Part shown: positions 51,082 to 60,605 of the stretch, piece by piece
Layout: each line of letters opens with the position of its first letter
How positions within the stretch are numbered: the first letter of the stretch is position 1
Made by a program: the position numbers and the translations under genes
Assembly: GCA_903892415.1 (NCBI GenBank)
Contig: CAITIQ010000669.1
Location: 1-64,000, forward strand
Length of the DNA stretch: 64,000 nt
Direction of reading: 5' to 3'
DNA from: an uncultured delta proteobacterium
Lineage (GTDB): Bacteria > Myxococcota_A > Polyangia > Polyangiales > Polyangiaceae
Notes under the pieces: generated by a model
Told to the model about the DNA's origin: nothing
The model's input: only the letters and a program-made list of their open reading frames with translations
The model's database searches: none

Positions 51082-52995
51082 TTACGGCTGGCGTTTCAAC
51101 GTCGTTCTTCCTCGGCCTGCGACTGACCCTCGCAGGCTTTGGCATTTCACGACCTTGCCGTCCTTCACCACAGCCATGCTTGGCGAGAAGGTTGCGCGCG
51201 CGAAGTCGACTCGGAGGGCTTCGCCGTCAAGCGTCGCGAGCAGCGGCTTTCCTTCAACCTCCGTCCAGATCTCTTGGCAAGTCGTGCGCGCCTTGGGGTC
51301 GAAAGGCTCTTTGAAGAAGGGCCGCATGGTTTCCTCGACTTTGAACGTTCCTGCAGGAGACCCAACCCTAAGCGTGAAGCGAGCCTCGCCCTCCGCGTAT
51401 TCGACCGGAGCAAACTGCGCCGGGTCCACCACGCGAAACTCCACCGTATCCCCAACGCGCACTGCGTCGAAGTCGGTCCCTCCTTCGCTCTTCCATCGTC
51501 CAACGAGCGTCGCCATTGGGTCCGGCGCACGGACGCTCGTGCCCGCCGCCGTCGTCGTTGAAGCGGTCGCCTCGGCTGCCTCAGAAGAGGCGGTTGTCTC
51601 GGCGTCGACGATGCTGCTCGCTTGTGACTTTGGTTTCGGCTTCGAATCGGATGCTCGCAGCAAGAAGTATCCACCAGCAGCGGCGGCGAGCACGAGACCG
51701 ACGACGATCGCGAGCTTCGGGAGCTTGCTGCTGCCCTCGACTTCAGGGTTGGTTTGCGCTGCGGATGAGGGGCGTTCGAGCTCGAGTGACTTCGGACCTT
51801 TGCCGTTCACCAGATCGGGCTTCGGCGCTGGCGGCTTCGACGCGAGGCTGGCTTCAACTGGCTTGGCCGTCTCATCGCTATGGGTTGGTTCGGGAGCCGG
51901 CAGGGAGGGCAAAATGCGGGTTGCTCCAGCGGCAGGACGCATGCCGCTCCCCATCTCCCGGTCGATGTCGGCCAGGAACTCTTCACAGCTGTGATAGCGA
52001 TCTTCCCGCTTCTTTGCGCAAGCGCGCGCGAGGATTCGATCGACCCAAGCGGGCGCGTCTTTGCGTCTGTCGAGCACGCGCGGCAGCGGCTCCTCAACGT
52101 GCAGCCGCATGATCTCGTAGCTCGACTCGGCTTGGAACGGCACGCTACCGGTCAGCAACTCGAACAGCAGAATGCCGAGTGCATAAACGTCGAGTCGCTT
52201 GTCGAGGTCGCGTCGTCCCTGAACCTGCTCGGGCGACATATACCAGAGGGAGCCGATAACCCCCTTGGTGTTGCCCTGTCCAACGCGAGCTTGTTCCTCG
52301 GGCTTTGCAATGCCGAAGTCTGTCACCTTCGCGACGCCATCCTTGCGGCGCACTAAAACATTCGCGGGCTTGAGGTCGCGATGAATCACCCCCTCGCGAT
52401 GAGCGGCCGCAACGCCGTCCAAGATCTGCCGAAAGATGTCCATCGCAACGGTGAAGGAAACGAAGTGATTCTCACCTCGATAGCGCTTGATCGTCTTGTC
52501 GAGGCTCTCCCCATCGATGTACTGCATGGCGAGCCACAACCCCGTGTGGTCCGCGACGATCGCGTTGAGATGCACGACGTTCGGATGGTCGATTCTCGCG
52601 AGCGTGCGGCCTTCGGCCAAGGTTCGCTCCCGCACGTCTTTGCGGTGTGAAAGCTCGGGCCGCATAGCCTTCAGCACGATCTGAATTCCCGAGTGGATGT
52701 CCTCGGCGAGGTAAACGATGCCCATCCCTCCTTCACCGAGGACGCGCACCAGCTTGTACTTGTTGTCGATGATCGAGCCGGCGGCCAACGGGTCTTGCTT
52801 GGCGACCGCGGCAGACTTTTCCGATACCAAAGGCCCGCTCGAAGGCTCCGTCTTTACGGCAGGCGCTACCTCGAAGGCCGCCGCCGCCGGTTCACCTGGC
52901 GATGTCTTCGCGACGCCAGCACCTAGCGGCTTTCCACAGCTCGTACACCAAGAAGAGCCAGCCTCGTTCGAGCCACCGCAGGCTGCGCACTTCAT
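51082..52995 (-). CDS. Zinc-ribbon Ser/Thr protein kinase, one TM helix, extracytoplasmic tail
   Basis: 637 residues. It starts with a zinc ribbon (CAACGGSNEAGSSWCTSCGK). The kinase domain is at about residues 75-345: GEGGMGIVYLAED, KAMRPELSHRKDVRERTLAEG with the Lys-Glu pair, HRDLKPANV, DFGIAKPEEQ, and DVYALGILLFELLTG. A transmembrane helix near residues 425-448 (KLAIVVGLVLAAAAGGYFLL) leads to a C-terminal extracytoplasmic domain that should sense an envelope signal. The start is the ATG at 52995, 12 bases after the SUKH-type gene stop, so the two share a transcript. Confidence 0.94.
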   Translation of the reverse strand: MKCAACGGSNEAGSSWCTSCGKPLGAGVAKTSPGEPAAAAFEVAPAVKTEPSSGPLVSEKSAAVAKQDPLAAGSIIDNKYKLVRVLGEGGMGIVYLAEDIHSGIQIVLKAMRPELSHRKDVRERTLAEGRTLARIDHPNVVHLNAIVADHTGLWLAMQYIDGESLDKTIKRYRGENHFVSFTVAMDIFRQILDGVAAAHREGVIHRDLKPANVLVRRKDGVAKVTDFGIAKPEEQARVGQGNTKGVIGSLWYMSPEQVQGRRDLDKRLDVYALGILLFELLTGSVPFQAESSYEIMRLHVEEPLPRVLDRRKDAPAWVDRILARACAKKREDRYHSCEEFLADIDREMGSGMRPAAGATRILPSLPAPEPTHSDETAKPVEASLASKPPAPKPDLVNGKGPKSLELERPSSAAQTNPEVEGSSKLPKLAIVVGLVLAAAAGGYFLLRASDSKPKPKSQASSIVDAETTASSEAAEATASTTTAAGTSVRAPDPMATLVGRWKSEGGTDFDAVRVGDTVEFRVVDPAQFAPVEYAEGEARFTLRVGSPAGTFKVEETMRPFFKEPFDPKARTTCQEIWTEVEGKPLLATLDGEALRVDFARATFSPSMAVVKDGKVVKCQSLRGSVAGRGRTTLKRQP

Positions 52996-53007
52996 GAGCT
53001 TCGCTCG

Positions 53008-53643
53008 CTAGGTCCAGTGCCCCGCGCGAAGCGCCGCGGAGTCGATGTTCTTCACGTGAGGAGCGAGGGTTTCGCGGAAGGTGCGTTCGTCGTCATCGTC
53101 GAGAACGGCCTCACCAAATCCAGAGGCCACCTCCATCGACGCGGCCAAGATGCGCAGGAATTGCTGCAAGCTCGAAGCGCAAAGCGTGGGCTTGAGCTGC
53201 TCGGTGCCGGTCATGGCGGTGAAGACGGGACAGTCGCCCTCGGCGTCGAGCTTTGCGATGTCGATAAAGTAGGGATCACCGAGCAAGGCGCTCCTGCCGA
53301 TGATGATCCAGCTCTTGCGCCACTCTGGTTTGGGTTGTCCGCCCTCCTCCGGTACCGCGTACCCGACCTGTTCCTCGAAGAGCTTGGACGCGGGAAACAG
53401 CCTCACACGCTCGATCGGGGTCACCGTCTCCACATCGACGGGATCAGCGGCGGCAAGCAGCGAGCGAAAGCGAGCAGGGATCTTGAGGGACTTCCTCAGC
53501 CGCTCGATCTCTTGGGGGTCCGCGGGCGCAAACGTCGCCGGGATCTTTCGTTGGGTAAAAGCTGCCTTTAGAGTCGCGACAGCTTCGGCAAGATCACTAT
53601 CCACCGAAAAACCCTCACTGGTACAGAAGTGGACCGGTTCCAT
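53008..53643 (-). CDS. SMI1/KNR4 (SUKH)-domain protein
   Basis: 211 residues. The SUKH-like core is at about residues 45-180: LKIPARFRSLLAAADPVDV, IGRSALLGDPYFIDIAKLDAEGDCPVFTAMTG, and CASSLQQFLRILAASMEVA. SUKH proteins include Knr4/Smi1 and many toxin-immunity proteins. No toxin gene is beside it; instead it starts an operon with a Ser/Thr kinase. It could bind or regulate the kinase, which is an inference from gene order. No signal peptide. Overlap and spacing suggest cotranscription. Confidence 0.8.
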   Translation of the reverse strand: MEPVHFCTSEGFSVDSDLAEAVATLKAAFTQRKIPATFAPADPQEIERLRKSLKIPARFRSLLAAADPVDVETVTPIERVRLFPASKLFEEQVGYAVPEEGGQPKPEWRKSWIIIGRSALLGDPYFIDIAKLDAEGDCPVFTAMTGTEQLKPTLCASSLQQFLRILAASMEVASGFGEAVLDDDDERTFRETLAPHVKNIDSAALRAGHWT

Positions 53644-53770
53644 ACCGGTCGAGGTCAGTGCGCCCGCCCCAAAAAGTCAGAGCAGCGCGGCCTTTGCTAG
53701 CATTGCTTACTGGTGGTTTCTACCTGGTTGCACCAAAATTGAAATCCCCGCGGCTCGGCCTGCCGTGGAC

Positions 53771-54832
53771 TCAGTGCTTCCTGCTCTTCTTGTGGCGAGG
53801 GTTGTGGTCCTTCACAAGGGCGAGGTAGTCGATCGGAGTCGTAGGCAGTGGTTTATCAGCCGGGATCGGAATCTGGCGGATTTCATCAAGCATCGCCCTG
53901 AGATCTCCAGCAGCGGCAGAGGAGGGACGTGGCACGAGCTCCTCGAGTTCGGCGCCGAGCTCCTCCAATCGCAGACCGCGCAAATGCCCGCGGCGAGCTA
54001 AGTCTGCGTAGCTGCGCGATAGGCCCGCACGTTGAAAGTTGTGAACGATCACCAACTCACTGGCGACCGAGATGACTGCTTTGGCCGAAATCCTTCTGTC
54101 TTCAAAGAGGACGAACGCCGCCTGCAAGTAGTTGAAGAAGGGCACTACACGCGGGCCAAACATCGCAAAGTCCCCTGGCGAGCTTTGGCGTTCAAGGTGG
54201 ATGAGAATGCGCTCGACGACAGGTCCCTTGGTCACGTACTGGGCAAAGCGCTGGGCGTCTCGAACGGTGTCCTCATAGGCGCCACCAATCGTAAGCACCT
54301 TGGCCAGCACGTCGTCGCTCACGTGACCTTCGCAGATGTCTGCATAAAGCGAGTAAACGAAGGCGTCGGCCTCCGCGTCGTCTCCCAGAAGTACCTCATG
54401 CAGCAGTGCGCCGTTCGGCGATTGATTCGCTAGCTCACAGCGACCGAGCAAAAGGGCCGGCAATTTGTAGCCGAGCTGCCCGCGTAACGCGCGAAACCGC
54501 AGCCGCAGTAGGTTCTGCAAGTTCGGCTTAAGACGAAGCGAGGCGTAGCGAACTCCGTCGAGTCGAAGCTTCTCCACGATGCGCGAACGAAGTTGCTCGG
54601 GACTGCCACTCAGGATGTGCGTCTCGACCCCAGCCTTCTGAAGTTGGCGCAAGAGCGCTGCCGCGCCTGGCACGGTACGTTTTTGGTCTGGCCGCTCGAG
54701 AGCCGTCCGCACCAGATCTTTGACTGTGTCGAAGTCCGTGCGCAGGTAGGTTTTATCCAGATCCCAGCGTGCGATCAGCGTTGGGAGCGACACGGCTTCG
54801 GCTGCGCCTACCAAGCTGGTGGGGTCCTTCAA
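53771..54832 (-). CDS. APP1/DUF2183-like HAD phosphatase
   Basis: 353 residues. A HAD-type catalytic pattern is visible: ARWDLDKTYLRTD (DxDxT, residue about 22), THILSGSPEQLRSRI, and GDDAEADAFVYSLYADI (the Lys/Asp end). It resembles the catalytic domain of phosphatidate phosphatase APP1 (DUF2183), which in yeast acts on lipids. The C-terminal 140 residues are helical and unassigned. The start appears to be TTG at 54832 with GAGGAG upstream; GTG at 54793 is the alternative. It follows the large kinase by 30 bases. Confidence 0.7.
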   Translation of the reverse strand: MKDPTSLVGAAEAVSLPTLIARWDLDKTYLRTDFDTVKDLVRTALERPDQKRTVPGAAALLRQLQKAGVETHILSGSPEQLRSRIVEKLRLDGVRYASLRLKPNLQNLLRLRFRALRGQLGYKLPALLLGRCELANQSPNGALLHEVLLGDDAEADAFVYSLYADICEGHVSDDVLAKVLTIGGAYEDTVRDAQRFAQYVTKGPVVERILIHLERQSSPGDFAMFGPRVVPFFNYLQAAFVLFEDRRISAKAVISVASELVIVHNFQRAGLSRSYADLARRGHLRGLRLEELGAELEELVPRPSSAAAGDLRAMLDEIRQIPIPADKPLPTTPIDYLALVKDHNPRHKKSRKH

Positions 54833-54862
54833 CGAACAGGTCTCCTCACGGTACAGCTCTCC

Positions 54863-57562
54863 TCACGGCAGAGCCCAGTCTCGCCTAGCCCGCTCGAGGG
54901 AATCGACGAGGTCGACCAACAGCTCGTCTTTCGCCAGTTGGATGGCCTCCTTCAGGTACTTCTTGGCTTCGCCGGGACGTTCGCGTTCACGAGCTGAAAG
55001 CGCGAGTGCACCGAGTACTTGCACTCGGTCCTGGCCGCTTGGGCCAGCCAAATCCAGCGCCTCGAGCAGCACGCCGTTCGCGTCCGCGTGGTTGCCAGCG
55101 CGAACCAACGCTTCGCCCAGCTTGCGCGAAAAAATCAACACGGCACGAACAGGATCGTCGATGTCGCCGCGGAATAGCTCACGGCGTGCGAGATCCAGTG
55201 CGCGACGCAGCGCGATCACGCTGCCACTGAGATCTCCGCGCGCCGAGGCGCGTGTCGCGATGGTCTCGAGCAGCATCAGCGCCTCAAAGGAATTTTGGGC
55301 GTGATAGGCGTGGAAGGCGAGAACCTCGGGAGGAACGCGGCGCGTGTTGCCATTCTTATCAATACCGGCCTTCTCGTGCAGCTCACGCTTCACACCAGCA
55401 GGGATCGTCGCGAGCACGACCTCCCGGACCAACGGGTGAGCAACTCGCACTTTCATCGTGTGTACCTCGATGAAGCCAGCGGTCCGTAACTCGTCCATGG
55501 CGCCGTCGGGGTCGGCCACCGGCACGGTGGTCAGCAAGTGATCGGCCTCGGTCTCGTCACCCAGTACCGCCAAACCTTGCAACAGCCGCCGCGCATCGCT
55601 TTGAAGCCGCTCGAGCCGTTGGGCGACCAAATCGCCGAGTCGTGCCGCAGGCCCTTTGCCTCCCTCGATCGTGTAGCGAATGAGCTGCTCGACGTACATT
55701 GGGGAGACCGTTTTGGCCGTGGTGCCATCGTCAGCCTTGGGTGCCGGCGCGAATCCCCTGGCGAGTGAATGGGCCGCAGCGAGGGAGATGCCGGTCAGCT
55801 GTCGTTCCGGGCCGCCCCAGCCCGAATCGAAATCAGGCAGGTGCGTGCCGAGTACCAACATTCCGACCAGCGGCGGTTCGTGAATCACGTCGATGAAGGC
55901 GTTGCGGCTTGCGCCATCGATCGCCTGCACGTCCTCCACGATCAGGATCACGCGGTTCTTTTGAGCGGCACGAGCACCTCTGGCCATCGCCCAGCGCAAG
56001 GCCTCTGCGGCAACGAAGCGTCGGTCGGTGAACGACATCTCGCTGCGCTCGACCTCCCAAGGCTGTGGCGTCGACTCGCGGGTGGGACCTTGCGGCGGCG
56101 GATGCCCGAAAATCTCCTCAAGTCCGCGTCTCGCTTCGGGCGTGGCTCCCGTCCACTCGGCCGCTGTTCCACCGTCTTCGGGCAGGGCCGCAAGGCCAAC
56201 GATGGCTGCTCGCACTGCCCAATAGCCGACGTCGGCGGTCCACGGGTCGGGGCCCACTTCAACCACGAAGTCGTTGGAGGACATTGCGTTGGCTACGAAC
56301 TGCCGAATCAGACGCGACTTGCCAACACCGTGATCGCCAACGAGCCGAGCTGTCGTTACCCAAGACCCGACCTCGAAGCGTGTCAGCTCGAGCCAATCGA
56401 GATCCTGCTCGCGGCCGGTGAAAGGGAGAGGGAGCTTTGGCAGCTGGGCCAGGCGGTTGGTGTCCGCGTTGCTCGTTACAGGGGCTGCGTGAGTGACCCG
56501 GCTCCCGCAATCCCCACAGAATTTTTGGCCTAACGGGACGTGGGCGCTGCAGGAGGTGCAGTTGGTGCCAGCCTCCATTGGGTCAACTTTGGAATCGCGA
56601 GTGTTGCTCCGCTCGGAGACCATCACCTCGCGCAGTGCTGCCGCAAACTCGTCGGCGGACTGGAAGCGGTCGTCGGGGTTCTTCGACAGCGCTTTGAGAG
56701 TGATTGCGACCAGCGCCGCGGGCGCTTCACGGTCGGGTGCTACGGAGGAGGGATGGGGCGGCGGCTGCGATAGGTGCATGAGCACCACCTGCGTCGGCGA
56801 CTCGGCCTCGAACGGCAGCCTTCCGGTGATCAACTGGAACAAGATCACGCCACACGCGTAAAGGTCGCTACGACAATCGATCGGGTCGCCGCGACCTTGC
56901 TCGGGTGCCATGTAGTCGGGAGTGCCGCACACCAGTCCGGGGCTCGTGATGTTGGTGTTGGCCTCGCGCATTTTGGCCAACCCAAAGTCCACCACCTTGA
57001 CGAAGTCACCGCCCGAGCGCATCGGCTCGAGCACGATGTTTTCGGGCTTCAGGTCGCGGTGAATGATGTCGAGATGATGCGCTTCCGCGAGCGCGGCGAG
57101 CACCTGAACCATCACGTCCACGATGCGAGGAAACGCGAGCAATCCCTCTTCATAGGTGACGCGCGCGAGGTCTCGGCCCCGCAAGAACTCCATCACCAGG
57201 TACAGCTGATTGCCGGTGCGACCGAAGTCGATCACACCCACGGAGTTGGGGTGGTTGAGTCGTGAGGCCGCGCGCGCCTCGGTGATGAAGCGAGCTGAAG
57301 CGCTGTCATCGCCTAGCAAGTGAGGGTGGATGATCTTGATCGCAACGGTGCGACTCAGCACCTTTTGCTCGGCGCGGTACACCCGGCCCATTCCGCCCAC
57401 ACCGACGAGTTCAAGCATGACGTAGCCACCGGGAAGGGTTGTCCCGATCAGCGAATCGTCAGACTTGCTCTGAAACTCCGAGACGGGAAAGCCGCAAACC
57501 GGGCAAAACTTGTGCGCCGCTTCACACGGATGCTCGCACTGGGGGCAAACGACCTCCGCCAC
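54863..57562 (-). CDS. Zinc-ribbon Ser/Thr kinase fused to AAA-type ATPase and TPR region
   Basis: 899 residues, GTG start at 57562. Domains in order: zinc ribbon (CPQCEHPCEAAHKFCPVCGF), kinase at about 45-305 (GVGGMGRVYRAEQ, HRDLKPENI, DFGLAKMRE), second zinc ribbon (CTSCSAHVPLGQKFCGDCGS) near 330, a STAND/AAA-type P-loop ATPase with GDHGVGKSRL near 410, a helical part, and TPR-like repeats to the end (LGEALVRAGNHADANGVLLEAL). Kinase-ATPase fusions of this type occur in myxobacteria as signal integrators; the stimulus is unknown. Its ATP-site residues look intact. Confidence 0.93.
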   Translation of the reverse strand: MAEVVCPQCEHPCEAAHKFCPVCGFPVSEFQSKSDDSLIGTTLPGGYVMLELVGVGGMGRVYRAEQKVLSRTVAIKIIHPHLLGDDSASARFITEARAASRLNHPNSVGVIDFGRTGNQLYLVMEFLRGRDLARVTYEEGLLAFPRIVDVMVQVLAALAEAHHLDIIHRDLKPENIVLEPMRSGGDFVKVVDFGLAKMREANTNITSPGLVCGTPDYMAPEQGRGDPIDCRSDLYACGVILFQLITGRLPFEAESPTQVVLMHLSQPPPHPSSVAPDREAPAALVAITLKALSKNPDDRFQSADEFAAALREVMVSERSNTRDSKVDPMEAGTNCTSCSAHVPLGQKFCGDCGSRVTHAAPVTSNADTNRLAQLPKLPLPFTGREQDLDWLELTRFEVGSWVTTARLVGDHGVGKSRLIRQFVANAMSSNDFVVEVGPDPWTADVGYWAVRAAIVGLAALPEDGGTAAEWTGATPEARRGLEEIFGHPPPQGPTRESTPQPWEVERSEMSFTDRRFVAAEALRWAMARGARAAQKNRVILIVEDVQAIDGASRNAFIDVIHEPPLVGMLVLGTHLPDFDSGWGGPERQLTGISLAAAHSLARGFAPAPKADDGTTAKTVSPMYVEQLIRYTIEGGKGPAARLGDLVAQRLERLQSDARRLLQGLAVLGDETEADHLLTTVPVADPDGAMDELRTAGFIEVHTMKVRVAHPLVREVVLATIPAGVKRELHEKAGIDKNGNTRRVPPEVLAFHAYHAQNSFEALMLLETIATRASARGDLSGSVIALRRALDLARRELFRGDIDDPVRAVLIFSRKLGEALVRAGNHADANGVLLEALDLAGPSGQDRVQVLGALALSARERERPGEAKKYLKEAIQLAKDELLVDLVDSLERARRDWALP

Positions 57563-57612
57563 GCAGGCACCGTACCATCGGTTCGAGCTGCGTGGGAGGC
57601 TTCTCTGTCGAG

Positions 57613-58776
57613 CTAACTCCTCGCGATACCTTCAGCAATCAGGGAGTCGATATCTGCCGCTGCAATGCCGGCTTCTGCCAGAACTGCTCGTGTATCGGCG
57701 CCTCGTCGCGGCGCCAGCGGGGCGGAGCGGGCACTCTCAGGGGATACCGGAGTCTTGAATTGCGGCACTGGCCCGTCCTTCGACTCCCGGAAGAACAGAA
57801 TGTTGCGCGCTTGGATGTGGGCGTCTTGGGGCACCTCCTGCGGACTCAGCACCAACTCGAGCGGAAGGTCGTGAAGCCGCGCAAACTCCGTCCACTCCTC
57901 CGCCGACTTGCTCGAGAAGGCCGCACTGACCTTCTCGCGCAACGCGGGTTGATGCTCACCCGGAACCAAATCCCCCATGCTCGCCTCGATGCCGAACGCC
58001 TGGGCGAACCGCATCCAGAACTTCGGCTCGATCGCCGCGAAGCTTACCCAACGGTCGTCCTTTGAGCGGTAGACCCCGTAGGGAGCGATACCTCCGGTGA
58101 GTTGAGCTCCACCTCGCTCCGGTGCCTCGCCCACCATGCTGGCCGCCAGCCCAAGCAGGTTGAAACCAAGTGTGCCCTCGCTCATCGCAATGTCGAGCCA
58201 GCGCCCTTTGCCTGTTTTCTGGCGCTCCAAAATGGCAGCGAGAATGCCAATTACGCTCCACATGCCACCGCTGATGTCCGCAGCTTGAAAGCCAGGGACC
58301 TGGGGTGCTTCTGGACCTTGCCCTTGGTGCCCTAGCAGTCCTGATCGGGCCAGGTAGTTGAGGTCATGGCCCGATCGCCCCGCGAGCGGACCGGTTTGGC
58401 CGTATCCCGTGAGCGAGCACACAATCAGCTTTGGAAAACGCTCGCAGAGTTCTTCCGGTGCGAACCCCAGTCGAGCCATAACCCCTGGTCGGAATTGCTC
58501 AAAGAGCACGTCGTAGTGGCCAAGCATCGTTTCCAACGTTTGCCTACCGCGTGCTGCCTTCAGGTCGAGAACCAAGCTGCGTTTGCCCCGGTTGAGCATC
58601 TGGAAAGCAACGTTGGAGTCTCCAACCATTGGCGGCAGATACCGCAAATAGTCGCCTTGTTCAGGATCCTCGACCTTGTCGACGGTGGCGCCGAGATCCG
58701 CCAGTACCAATGAAGCAAACGGTCCCGGCAACAGCCGACTCAGGTCAAGAACACGAATTCCTGCGAGCGCGGACAT
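57613..58776 (-). CDS. CaiB/BaiF-type CoA-transferase (family III)
   Basis: 387 residues. The family fold is clear from SALAGIRVLDLSRLLPGPFASLVLADLGATV, RGKRSLVLDLKAARGRQTL, GMWSVIGILAAILERQKTGKGRWLDIAMSEG and the aspartate in RSGHDLNYLA. It should move CoA between a carboxylate and acyl-CoA, or act as alpha-methylacyl-CoA racemase; the sequence alone does not decide. I chose the ATG at 58774-58776 because GGAGG lies six bases before it; the ATG four codons upstream is an alternative. SCP2 gene is immediately upstream, with a hairpin between. Confidence 0.9.
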   Translation of the reverse strand: MSALAGIRVLDLSRLLPGPFASLVLADLGATVDKVEDPEQGDYLRYLPPMVGDSNVAFQMLNRGKRSLVLDLKAARGRQTLETMLGHYDVLFEQFRPGVMARLGFAPEELCERFPKLIVCSLTGYGQTGPLAGRSGHDLNYLARSGLLGHQGQGPEAPQVPGFQAADISGGMWSVIGILAAILERQKTGKGRWLDIAMSEGTLGFNLLGLAASMVGEAPERGGAQLTGGIAPYGVYRSKDDRWVSFAAIEPKFWMRFAQAFGIEASMGDLVPGEHQPALREKVSAAFSSKSAEEWTEFARLHDLPLELVLSPQEVPQDAHIQARNILFFRESKDGPVPQFKTPVSPESARSAPLAPRRGADTRAVLAEAGIAAADIDSLIAEGIARS

Positions 58777-58849
58777 CGACCCCTCCATCCCCAAGCAAAC
58801 AACATCGGCCCACGAGACGATCCCGCGAGCCGATGGGTACTTCAACTGG

Positions 58850-58868
58850 GCGGAGGCGATGCCTCCGC
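58850..58868. promoter_or_regulatory. Perfect hairpin between SCP2 and CoA-transferase genes
   Basis: GCGGAGGC-GAT-GCCTCCGC gives an eight-bp perfect stem with a three-base loop, in the 100-base gap between the SCP2 stop and the CoA-transferase start, both on the minus strand. No T-run follows. It may be an intercistronic mRNA-processing or stability element. Confidence 0.55.
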
Positions 58869-58876
58869 GATGCACT

Positions 58877-59215
58877 TCACTTGAGCGCGAACAGCTTCTT
58901 CAACTTCATCGCAAGCATTTGGTTGCCAGCGACCTTGAGCTTCCCGGCGAAGAATAGCTGCATGCCATTCTGGTCGGGATTTTCATAGAGTTTCTGGAAG
59001 TCTTCGCTGGTCATGGTCAGCGAGCAGTCGGAGCCACCGGGATTCCCGGCAACTGCCGTGGGGCCGGTCGCAGTGAGGTCGATGAACCACTCGCCGCCGC
59101 CGTCGCCGGTGATGACGAACTGGTACTTTGCGCCAACTTCTTTCGCCGCGTCTGCATTCTTAGCAATCGCTGCGGGGATCTCGGTGTTGAACAGGTTCTG
59201 AATATCGACAGCCAT
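58877..59215 (-). CDS. SCP2 sterol/lipid-binding domain protein
   Basis: 112 residues, a single SCP2 domain. DIQNLFNTEIPAAIAKNADA, WFIDLTATGPTAVAG, SDCSLTMTSEDFQKLYENPD and LFFAGKLKVAGNQMLAMKLKKLF match the family's lipid-binding tunnel and helices. The ATG at 59213-59215 is preceded by GGGAGG. Such stand-alone proteins bind acyl-CoA or fatty acids. Next to the CoA-transferase it probably serves lipid or acyl-CoA turnover, an inference from neighbours. Confidence 0.92.
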   Translation of the reverse strand: MAVDIQNLFNTEIPAAIAKNADAAKEVGAKYQFVITGDGGGEWFIDLTATGPTAVAGNPGGSDCSLTMTSEDFQKLYENPDQNGMQLFFAGKLKVAGNQMLAMKLKKLFALK

Positions 59216-59399
59216 GGTGGTGCCTCCCGTGAGTGGGCCCGAATGAGCGAGCGTGAGTACCCCCGACGGCCGCTAAGAGCAAGTTGCTTCGTGTACGAAG
59301 TATCGATTTGTGGTGAGCGCATCGTCAATTGGCTGCGGCGCCCTGCTTCGCCACCAAAGAAGCGGGCATTCCCGTGAGGCCTCTCACTCAGCTGGCGAC

Positions 59400-60446
59400 T
59401 CAGGTGTAGCGACGCTCGAATAACGAGCGAAGCCGGTTGTCTTCACGAACCAGCGCAAGCGTGTGGTCGGCATGTCCCTCGGCAAAACCGTTGCCGATCA
59501 GCAGGTCAACGTCAGCGCCGACGCCCTCGGCGCCGAGCGCACAGGCGGTGAACGAAGTGGACATCGCGAAGAAGTAAACCTTGCCTCGATCCTTGGTTGC
59601 CAAGATAGCGCCCATTTCGCACCCGGGCGTGTTTACACAGCTGAAGGTCACGTCAGCCCCTTCGCCCTCCGTAAGCTCTGCGACGCGGTCGCGCACGGCC
59701 ACCACATCACGTGCATCAGCTTCTACGACCATGTCGCACAGCCCTAGCGAGTTAAGTTCCTTGGCGTACGTGGGGTGGCTTTCGATACCCACCAACCGAC
59801 CTGACTTACCCAAGCGCCTTCGCGCCTCGGCGCAGCAGAGAATGCCGCTCTTTCCTCCCGCCCCCAGCACCAGCACGGTCTGCTTTGGCGCCACCAAACG
59901 AGCGACCTGCGGAGCAGCACCGGCCACGTCGAGGATGGCGAGCGCCAAGCGCTCGTTGAGGTCCTTCGGTAGCTTGGCGAACGGCGCCGTCGCAAATATG
60001 AACGCTGTTCCTTCGACGTCGACCTGCGCGCTCGCCGCACGCACGGCCAGCACTTTCTCTACGTGCAACGGCGTGAGCGAAAGCGATGCGAGGGTAGCGA
60101 TACGGTCCCCGACAGCCGCTCGCTCGGAGACGGCCTCACCCACCCAGGAGACGCGCCCAAGCAACATTCCGCCCGAACCGGTGACCGGATTGTGCTGCTT
60201 GCCGCGGTGACCGATCGTGCGAAGCACGATTGCTCCGACCCCCTGAGGGTCTCCAGCCTCCTCCTCCATTTGGCGAAAACTGGCTGCGTCGATGTTCAGC
60301 GTGGAAACTTCCACAACGATTTCACTGGCGAAGCGCTTTTGAGGGTCGTTGTCCAGCCTGGAGGCCCGCTGGGGCAGCGGGAGGGGAGCAGAGGGGTCTG
60401 CCTCCGGGATGACGCGATGTAGTCCGAGGGGGTCACCTAATTCCAT
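59400..60446 (-). CDS. kdd: L-erythro-3,5-diaminohexanoate dehydrogenase
   Basis: 348 residues, the family length. It deaminates 3,5-diaminohexanoate to 5-amino-3-oxohexanoate with NAD(P)+ in lysine fermentation. Recognisable sequence: GDPLGLHRVIPEADPS, VEVSTLNIDAASFRQMEEEAG, RGKQHNPVTGSGGMLLGRV, DRIATLASLSLTPL, and the nucleotide-binding stretch VLVLGAGGKSGILCCAEARR. These follow the pattern of characterised Kdd proteins from memory. It is alone, about 20 kb from kamDE. The start is the ATG at 60444-60446. Confidence 0.94.
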   Translation of the reverse strand: MELGDPLGLHRVIPEADPSAPLPLPQRASRLDNDPQKRFASEIVVEVSTLNIDAASFRQMEEEAGDPQGVGAIVLRTIGHRGKQHNPVTGSGGMLLGRVSWVGEAVSERAAVGDRIATLASLSLTPLHVEKVLAVRAASAQVDVEGTAFIFATAPFAKLPKDLNERLALAILDVAGAAPQVARLVAPKQTVLVLGAGGKSGILCCAEARRRLGKSGRLVGIESHPTYAKELNSLGLCDMVVEADARDVVAVRDRVAELTEGEGADVTFSCVNTPGCEMGAILATKDRGKVYFFAMSTSFTACALGAEGVGADVDLLIGNGFAEGHADHTLALVREDNRLRSLFERRYT

Positions 60447-60605
60447 GGGAAGAACGATGCCTTTTTTCTAAAGCGGCGGGAACGACGTTCAAGAGCCGAT
60501 GCTCAACTTGACCGCAGTTGGCATCAGAAACTACTCTCCTTGCGCATTAGGCTCGCTAGAACAACCCAGCCGGCCATCTTGAACCCAAACCCGCCGCTCT
60601 ATCCG

